From: Actinomadura macra NBRC 14102
GTDB taxonomy: Bacteria; Actinomycetota; Actinomycetes; Streptosporangiales; Streptosporangiaceae
Assembly: GCF_001552215.1 (NCBI RefSeq)
Contig: NZ_BCQT01000004.1
Coordinates: forward strand, 620,001 to 684,000
Direction: 5' to 3'
DNA: 64,000 nt
Below, piece by piece: positions 58,985 through 64,000 of the stretch. The notes below the pieces were generated by a model. It was not told the origin of the DNA. It worked only from the letters and a program-made list of their open reading frames with translations, and searched no databases. The translations under genes and the position numbers were made by a program. Each line of letters begins with the position of its first letter. Position 1 is the first letter of the stretch.

Positions 58985-60100
58985 ATGCACCAATTGATCG
59001 CAAGTCCGTTCCTGGGCGGCTTCCAGGTGTTGAAGCCCGGGGAGCTCCGAGGAATCGAGATCTCGCAGACGGCCTACCGTGCACTCGCCTCCGCCGAAGG
59101 GTTTCCCGACTGGCTGGCGGATGCCGCCCGGACCTCATGGGGGATCGATCTTCACCGGGAGACGCTCGGCGATCATCTGCTCATCCGCCGCGAGTCGGAC
59201 TACGGGTTCGGCAAGGCGACCTATGAGCTGAACCTGGGGTGCAACTACGACTGTGAGCACTGCTACCTCGGCCTCAAGACCTTTGAGGGGCTGGGATGGC
59301 CCGAGCGTGAGCGGCTGCTGGAGGCGATCCGGGACGCGGGCGTCCTCTGGCTCCAGCTCACCGGCGGAGAGCCGATGGTGGATCGGCTGTTCGCCGCCGT
59401 CCACACCAGGGCCTACGAACTGGGCATGATGATCGAGATCTTGACCAACGGCTCACGCCTGGCCAACCCCACGATGCTCGACCTGCTGACGAGGCATCGG
59501 CCGAGCAGAATGAGCCTGAGCGTCTACGGTGCCACGGCCGAGACCTACGACGGCCTCACCCGGCGGCCAGGCTCCTTCCGCAGGTTCATGCGCGGGCTGT
59601 CGGCGGCGCACGAGGCGGGCCTCCAACTGGATCTGAGTTTGATCATCACTGACCGCAATGCCCATGAACTCGGCCTCATGCGCAGACTGGCCGAACGGTT
59701 CGGGCTACGGCATCGCGAGTACGCCACCATGTCCCCGACCATCCACGGCGGCGCCGAGAGCCTGCCCTCTCAGTCACCGCAGTTCCTGCGCAAGCGGGCG
59801 CCCTTCACCGGCTGCGACGCCGGGCACACCTCCTTCCATGTCGACCCGTTCGGCCGGGCGAGCATCTGCAAGATCGGCCGCGATCCCAGTGTTGACCTGG
59901 TAGGTGAAGGGCCGCCCGGTCTGCGACGTCTGGGCGCCATCAGCGACGATCTGCTGCATCGCCAGGGCGGATGCACCGGCTGCACGCTTCAGGGCACCTG
60001 CGGGACGTGCATGCCGCTCGTCCAGCTCTACCGCAGGGCCAAAGCCCCGCTGGTCACCTACTGCCAGCACCAGGACCCGAGGAAGGAGGTATCCCAGTGA
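58985..60100 (+). CDS. radical SAM/SPASM peptide-modifying enzyme
   Basis: A 371-residue enzyme. The cluster motif CNYDCEHC (C86, C90, C93) binds the SAM-cleaving 4Fe-4S; LTGGEPMVDRLF is the SAM-site GGE. The C-terminal part is a SPASM-type auxiliary-cluster region: GCDAGHTSFHVDPFGRASIC, CTGCTLQGTCGTC, YCQH. The first 75 residues may bind the precursor leader. SPASM enzymes next to tiny peptides install crosslinks in RiPPs. I chose ATG 58985 with AGGAGAGG; an open frame 21 codons earlier is unsupported. The stop overlaps the peptide gene (GTGA). Confidence 0.88.
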   Translation: MHQLIASPFLGGFQVLKPGELRGIEISQTAYRALASAEGFPDWLADAARTSWGIDLHRETLGDHLLIRRESDYGFGKATYELNLGCNYDCEHCYLGLKTFEGLGWPERERLLEAIRDAGVLWLQLTGGEPMVDRLFAAVHTRAYELGMMIEILTNGSRLANPTMLDLLTRHRPSRMSLSVYGATAETYDGLTRRPGSFRRFMRGLSAAHEAGLQLDLSLIITDRNAHELGLMRRLAERFGLRHREYATMSPTIHGGAESLPSQSPQFLRKRAPFTGCDAGHTSFHVDPFGRASICKIGRDPSVDLVGEGPPGLRRLGAISDDLLHRQGGCTGCTLQGTCGTCMPLVQLYRRAKAPLVTYCQHQDPRKEVSQ

Positions 60101-60231
60101 GCATCGTGATCAAAGTGCAGGACGACCCGACGACCGACGAGTCCTCCGTGGTCGAGATCATCGAGGATGTCAACGACGCGGCCGAGCACGCCATCGGCCT
60201 CGGCTGCGGCGATGACAACCCCTACAGGTGA
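60097..60231 (+). CDS. candidate RiPP precursor peptide, 44 residues
   Basis: A small gene with an excellent AAGGAGGT site 6 bp before GTG 60097 and translational coupling to the radical SAM gene. Residues 1-33 are acidic and leader-like (MSIVIKVQDDPTTDESSVVE, then IIEDVNDAAEHAI). Residues 34-44, GLGCGDDNPYR, form a plausible core with Cys, Asn and Tyr as modification targets. I do not recognise the family. A terminator follows 24 bp later, as expected for a highly expressed peptide. Confidence 0.8.
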   Translation: MSIVIKVQDDPTTDESSVVEIIEDVNDAAEHAIGLGCGDDNPYR

Positions 60232-60254
60232 CGACGCGTAGGGCGAGACCGCCT

Positions 60255-60284
60255 GCCCCTCGTCCATCTCCGTGGACGAGGGGC
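60255..60284 (+). terminator. terminator hairpin after precursor peptide
   Basis: GCCCCTCGTCCA (60255-60266) and TGGACGAGGGGC (60273-60284) form a perfect 12-bp stem with a 6-nt loop. It would set precursor messages above those of the downstream kinase if readthrough is partial. Confidence 0.75.
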
Positions 60285-60304
60285 TCCTCCAGTACGGTTC
60301 CGGG

Positions 60305-61066
60305 GTGACCGAACGGCTCTTCTGGCGCCAAGCGCAGGCGCTGATCGAGATGCACACCGGACCAGTGATCACTGCGCGCCAGGTCGGCGAGGGCTTCAAC
60401 TCCGAGATCGCCGTCGTCATCAACGACACCACGTTCGTCAAAGGGCTGCGCAGCGATCACCCCCGCGTCTGGACCCAGGAACGCGAGCGCCGGATCAACC
60501 CGCATGTCGCGAAGGTGTCGGCTTCGCTTCGCTGGACGGAGACCACAGGCGGCTGGGACCTCAACGGTTTCGACCTCATCGAGGGCCGCACCGCGTTCTA
60601 CGGGCCGTCCAGCCCCGACCTCGAACTGATCGTCGCCATGATGACCCGATGGCCGTCCGCGCCTGATGGTGTCGACCTGAAGTACGCCGAGCAACGCTGG
60701 TCGGGCTACAGCGACCGCTCCGAACTGTTCGCCGGCGATTGGCTCTCGCACACCGACTGGTCACCCGGCAACGTCCTCATCGGCGGTGATGGTCGGGCGT
60801 ACATGCTCGATTGGGCTTGGCCGACGAGAGGGGCCCGGTGGCTCGACCCAGCCTGCTGGGTCGTCTGGCTCATCGCGAGCGGACACCACCCGGCGCGAGC
60901 GCAGGCGTGGGCGTCCGAGATCCCGGCGTTCGCCGCCGCGCCTGCGCACGCGTTAACGGCGTTCGCCCAGGCCCAGGCCGCGATGTGGGAGGACATCGGC
61001 GACCACGCACCCCAGCCGGGACTGGCCGCCGCAGCAGCCCGCTGGGTCGAGCATCGAACCGACTAG
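60305..61066 (+). CDS. APH/choline-kinase-like phosphotransferase
   Basis: A 253-residue protein of the aminoglycoside phosphotransferase superfamily. The catalytic loop LSHTDWSPGNVLI carries the expected D and N (HxDxxxxN); the metal Asp is in YMLDWAWPTRGARWLDPACW. The N-terminal ATP loop is short (ITARQVGEGFNSEIAVVIND). I chose GTG 60305 because the upstream GTG at 60272 lies in the terminator. Next to a RiPP-like cassette it could phosphorylate the product for self-protection or maturation, but an unrelated small-molecule kinase is equally possible. Confidence 0.8.
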   Translation: MTERLFWRQAQALIEMHTGPVITARQVGEGFNSEIAVVINDTTFVKGLRSDHPRVWTQERERRINPHVAKVSASLRWTETTGGWDLNGFDLIEGRTAFYGPSSPDLELIVAMMTRWPSAPDGVDLKYAEQRWSGYSDRSELFAGDWLSHTDWSPGNVLIGGDGRAYMLDWAWPTRGARWLDPACWVVWLIASGHHPARAQAWASEIPAFAAAPAHALTAFAQAQAAMWEDIGDHAPQPGLAAAAARWVEHRTD

Positions 61067-61075
61067 GGCGACCGT

Positions 61076-61870
61076 CTAGCGGCGGACCGGCTCCAGTGGG
61101 CCCTCTCCCGGACGCATCAGGCCACGGAAGTGCCCGACCATGCGGCGCACCACCGCGGGGTCGCGGATCACCACGCCGAGTTCGATGTTGTCGGCCAGCG
61201 CACGGTCGGTGAGGTTGGCGCTGCCAAGGAACGCGACCCGGTCGTCCGCCGCGACGAGCTTGGCGTGCAGAGCGGCGCGCGCCGCACCGGCCGGACGGTG
61301 GCGGGCGGGCCATGACCAGAAGGTGGCCGAGTCGTGCAGCGCGGTGAAGGCCGCCGCCGCACCATCCCCCCTTAACGTGCCGCCTTTCTCCCGAGACCCC
61401 TCAAGGACGAGGTCGACGCGCACGCCTCGCTCAGCGGCCTCGCGGAGTTCGCGCACGACCTCGATCACGCCGAAGGCGGCGAAGCTCACCACGAGCAGCG
61501 TCGAGGCGCTGTCTCTGATGATCTCGGTGACGACGGCTCCGGTGAGCCTGACCGCCGGGTGATCGCCCACCGGCCCGCTCACGACGACATCGCTTTGACG
61601 TCCGGCATACCGGGCGGCGGAGACGGCCCCGGTCTCCAGCGCCAAGGCCAGAGCCTCACCGGCGGGCCGCGGCACGGCTTCTCGCCAGGCTCGCGCGAGC
61701 CGCGCGGCGCGGGCGCCGACCGCGAAACCCGGACCTGCCTCGATGAGCCGTGCTTCCAGGCCGGCGTCCGGTGCCCGGTGGCCGCGCAGGACGCGCGCCC
61801 ACGCCTCGACGTGCCCGGCCGGCAGTTCCTCGGCCAGCCGGGCGAGGACGCGGGCCAGCTCCGGGGTCAC
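61076..61870 (-). CDS. drmC: DISARM protein DrmC, phospholipase D-like
   Basis: A 264-residue protein with one HKD motif, LHAKLVAADDRVAFLGSANL (His, Lys, Asp), of the phospholipase D/nuclease superfamily. The N-terminal half is helical. It is the third of the DISARM core genes by order and overlap (ATGA with drmB). In the known system it is dispensable in part; its biochemical role is not settled. It converges on the kinase gene, 9 bp away. Confidence 0.88.
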   Translation of the reverse strand: MTPELARVLARLAEELPAGHVEAWARVLRGHRAPDAGLEARLIEAGPGFAVGARAARLARAWREAVPRPAGEALALALETGAVSAARYAGRQSDVVVSGPVGDHPAVRLTGAVVTEIIRDSASTLLVVSFAAFGVIEVVRELREAAERGVRVDLVLEGSREKGGTLRGDGAAAAFTALHDSATFWSWPARHRPAGAARAALHAKLVAADDRVAFLGSANLTDRALADNIELGVVIRDPAVVRRMVGHFRGLMRPGEGPLEPVRR

Positions 61871-63705
61871 CGGGTGAGGAAGCCGATGTCGGAGTCGGTC
61901 ACCGTGTCGACGAGCAGAGCCCGGTCGAGGTAGTGGTTACCGTGCTCGCAGGAGGTCTCGGCCGCGAAGAGGCAGGCGTGGCAGGCCGCGCCGAACAGGC
62001 GGCCGTGCGGGCGTGGATCGTGCTGGGCGCACAACGGGTCGGAACTGCACAGGCGGGCGGCGTCGAGCGCCTGGCCGATGAGGTCACCTAGCCGGTCCCT
62101 GCGGCCGAGGGAGACCAGCCCCCCGAACGTCCCCTCGCTGTCGGGCGCCGCGGTGTAGAGCAGGATGCCCGCCATGGGACGGTCCCCGGAACGGGCGTAG
62201 ATCCGCTCGGCGATTCCGGAGGCGTTGTAGCCGCATTCCAACGCGAACTGCCGGATGAGCACGTGCGCGAAGGTGTGCAGGAGCGCGTAACGCATGCCGG
62301 GCCAGTCACCGGGGGACATCCTGCGTTGCGCGCGCCAGCGCTCATGACCGAGTTGCAGGACGCGCTGCCGCTCCAGGACCTCCGGCCGCCGTTCCCATGC
62401 GGCAATGCGGTCCTCGTCGAAGCGCAGCAGGATCCCCTCGCCGCGCGTCTCCGCGCAGGGAACCCAGGTGGGGGCTTCGCGGGAGAGCCGGACCCGCCGG
62501 TTCAGGTCGGTCGCCTGGACCTCCCATTCGGGGGCGTCGATCCGGGTGAAGCCGTAGAGGGCCGACACACGACGCAGCCGCGGCGCGAGGACGACCTCGC
62601 TCAGCCACGTACGAGCCGATTGGGGTACCCGCTCCTTGCGGATGGTGAAGTCGGGAAGGGTCACTGGGTCGGGCCGGGTGAGCGCCTCCCACTCGGGTGT
62701 GTCGAGGTCCCGCTCGTCCGTCGAATCGTCGTCCTGCGCTTCGGACGCCCGCCTGCGGACGGCCTGGAGGACCTTGTCCACACCGAAGGACTCGACGTCC
62801 TGCCAGCACGTGAGCTGAGGGAGCAACCCTTTCGCGACCTCGTCGGGGAGGGGAACCAGGAGTTCGAGTTGCTTCCAGTTCTCGATGACCTTCTGGGTCA
62901 GCTCATCGTCCGCGCGGGGAAGCGTGAACGCCTGCAACTGCATCGCGAACCACGAGTTCGTCGCGCCGAGGCCGAGCGTACGAGTCCGTTCGCCGCAGTC
63001 GCTGAAGGCGGCGAGGTGCGGGTCCCGCCCGCGGCAGGCGGGAAGCCTGCGCCAGGCTTCCGGGCCGAGGGCCGGCGCCATCGACATTCCGCTGGACTGG
63101 TCCGTCCGGCACGAGCAGCTCACATACACGTTCGCCGCCTCACCGGTCGTCCCGCGCTCCTGGAGCTTCAGCATGTGCTCGCCCCCTTGAGGGACGGTCC
63201 CGCCGTGCACGTAGAACATCCAGGGGAAGTCGTCGAGGTGACCGCGTTCGCAGGCCAGGACGAACCGCGCGGGCACGACGATGGGCCTGTTCCCGCCGCG
63301 TCCCCTGCATTCGTGGATGTACTTGATCCGCTCCGGCGAGTACGAGTGCGGCAGCAGCTTGAACAGCCCGCCCTCCACGGGTGCCAGGATGTTGCAGGCC
63401 GTGCAGCGCAGCCACCGGGGGAACAGGCGCACCGGGACGCCGACGCGGCTCCACTCGGCGAACGGGTCGCTGGTCTCGGGGATGTGCGGCGGCGTGCGCA
63501 GCGCCTCCACTTGGTCGCCCAGCTCCCTGCGCACCGCCGCAAGGAGCCGGTCCTCCCGCACGACGGTGGACTTGCCCAGGTCCCAGTCGTCCAGGCCGCC
63601 GACGACGACCGACAGGTTCGGCAGGTCGGCGACGGCGCCGACCCCGAAAGTGTGCAGGAGCTGGTTGGGCCGGAGCTCACCGACCCGCAGCGGCTGGACC
63701 GTCAT
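61867..63705 (-). CDS. drmB: DISARM protein DrmB (DUF1998)
   Basis: A 612-residue partner of the DrmA helicase; the complex binds DNA ends of invading phage. The start MTVQPLRVGELRPNQLLHTF is typical. Zinc-type Cys pairs appear at LRCTACN, and the C-terminal DUF1998 region contains ALLHTFAHVLIRQFALECGY, GGLVSLGRRDRLGDLI and ACHACLFAAETSCEHGNHYL. The ATG 63705 overlaps drmA, and the stop overlaps drmC. Confidence 0.92.
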   Translation of the reverse strand: MTVQPLRVGELRPNQLLHTFGVGAVADLPNLSVVVGGLDDWDLGKSTVVREDRLLAAVRRELGDQVEALRTPPHIPETSDPFAEWSRVGVPVRLFPRWLRCTACNILAPVEGGLFKLLPHSYSPERIKYIHECRGRGGNRPIVVPARFVLACERGHLDDFPWMFYVHGGTVPQGGEHMLKLQERGTTGEAANVYVSCSCRTDQSSGMSMAPALGPEAWRRLPACRGRDPHLAAFSDCGERTRTLGLGATNSWFAMQLQAFTLPRADDELTQKVIENWKQLELLVPLPDEVAKGLLPQLTCWQDVESFGVDKVLQAVRRRASEAQDDDSTDERDLDTPEWEALTRPDPVTLPDFTIRKERVPQSARTWLSEVVLAPRLRRVSALYGFTRIDAPEWEVQATDLNRRVRLSREAPTWVPCAETRGEGILLRFDEDRIAAWERRPEVLERQRVLQLGHERWRAQRRMSPGDWPGMRYALLHTFAHVLIRQFALECGYNASGIAERIYARSGDRPMAGILLYTAAPDSEGTFGGLVSLGRRDRLGDLIGQALDAARLCSSDPLCAQHDPRPHGRLFGAACHACLFAAETSCEHGNHYLDRALLVDTVTDSDIGFLTR

Positions 63706-64000
63706 GGTGTCGCCCCCTCCTGGTCATCGTCGTCGGTGTCCACAGGGATGTGCGGGGGCTCGTCGACGATCGACAGCCCGTCGTCCTCGGGGAGCAGTAG
63801 CAGCCTGATGCCGGGCTCCACGTCCCGCAGGGAAGTGGGACACGTCATCGGTAGCCACTTGCCCTCCTCCGGGCGGCGCAGCAGCGCGGCGACGTCGCCG
63901 CTGGAACCGAGCGCCTTGTCGTAGGCGAGCCGGCGGCCGGGGATCAGGCGTGCCCGGTGCCACTGGTCGAGGCGCGCGTCGAGCAGCTGCTCGACGGCCC
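63702..64000 (-). CDS. drmA: DISARM helicase DrmA, C-terminal end only
   Basis: The minus strand reads open from the window edge to a TGA at 63704-63702 that overlaps the drmB start. The 98 visible residues include DARLDQWHRARLIPGRRLAY, EEGKWLPMTCPTSLRDVEPG and an Asp-rich end. The phrase CPTSLRDVEPGIRLLL is characteristic of DrmA C-termini. The helicase motors and any methyltransferase gene lie beyond the window, so the DISARM class cannot be assigned. Confidence 0.85.
   Translation of the reverse strand, partial: AVEQLLDARLDQWHRARLIPGRRLAYDKALGSSGDVAALLRRPEEGKWLPMTCPTSLRDVEPGIRLLLLPEDDGLSIVDEPPHIPVDTDDDDQEGATP

Overview
The window is high-GC actinobacterial chromosomal DNA. The gene order is the conserved actinomycete core block: secA / hpf / comF / lpqB-mtrB-mtrA / a MoxR-DUF58 cluster / ahcY / manB / whiB / fbiAB. 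DasR-type control, WhiB, MtrAB, SpoIIM and coenzyme F420 genes point to a mycelial actinomycete. A member of the Streptosporangiales such as Actinomadura is my best guess, but no rRNA is present to confirm it.

Layout. 1-2500: the tail of one PTS EIIC gene, a GntR/DasR-like regulator with a doubled dre-like operator, and a second EIIC gene. 2650-9570: an XRE-like regulator, an Rv3235-family gene convergent with secA, a small membrane protein, and a YcaQ-type gene with a 15-bp tandem repeat at its 3' end. 9750-15900: an ECF sigma factor with a zinc-finger/MDMPI anti-sigma-like protein, a NarL-type regulator, hpf and a ComF-family gene. 16100-20340: lpqB, mtrB and mtrA. 20830-28600: an overlapping operon (membrane protein, DUF4129, DUF4350, MoxR, DUF58), then SpoIIM and RDD genes, resembling M. 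tuberculosis Rv3691-Rv3695. 28900-37030: a secreted M14 carboxypeptidase, two different S-adenosylhomocysteine hydrolases, a MerR regulator and a two-component pair. 37430-48900: a CDF transporter, SIS isomerase, Trm112-like protein, ManB, DUF3499, degenerate zincin, DUF5719, a giant glycosyltransferase, WhiB and a Q-rich membrane protein. 49030-54200: fbiA, fbiB and fbiC in one line, giving the F420 pathway genes.

From about 54.2 kb the character changes to accessory DNA: a LysR regulator, a DUF4365 nuclease-like gene coupled to an unknown gene, a NUDIX hydrolase, and an XRE-TPR regulator divergent from a radical SAM/SPASM gene. The radical SAM gene overlaps a 44-residue peptide gene that looks like a RiPP precursor. 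A terminator and an APH-like kinase follow, then the DISARM defence genes drmC, drmB and the end of drmA, which runs off the window.

The most unusual non-coding signal is a set of five structured intergenic repeats in two related families (A: 15983, 34585; B: 26230, 32391, 51376). Their stems are kept by compensatory base-pair changes, they sit next to gene 3' ends, and one has become the C-terminus of a response regulator.
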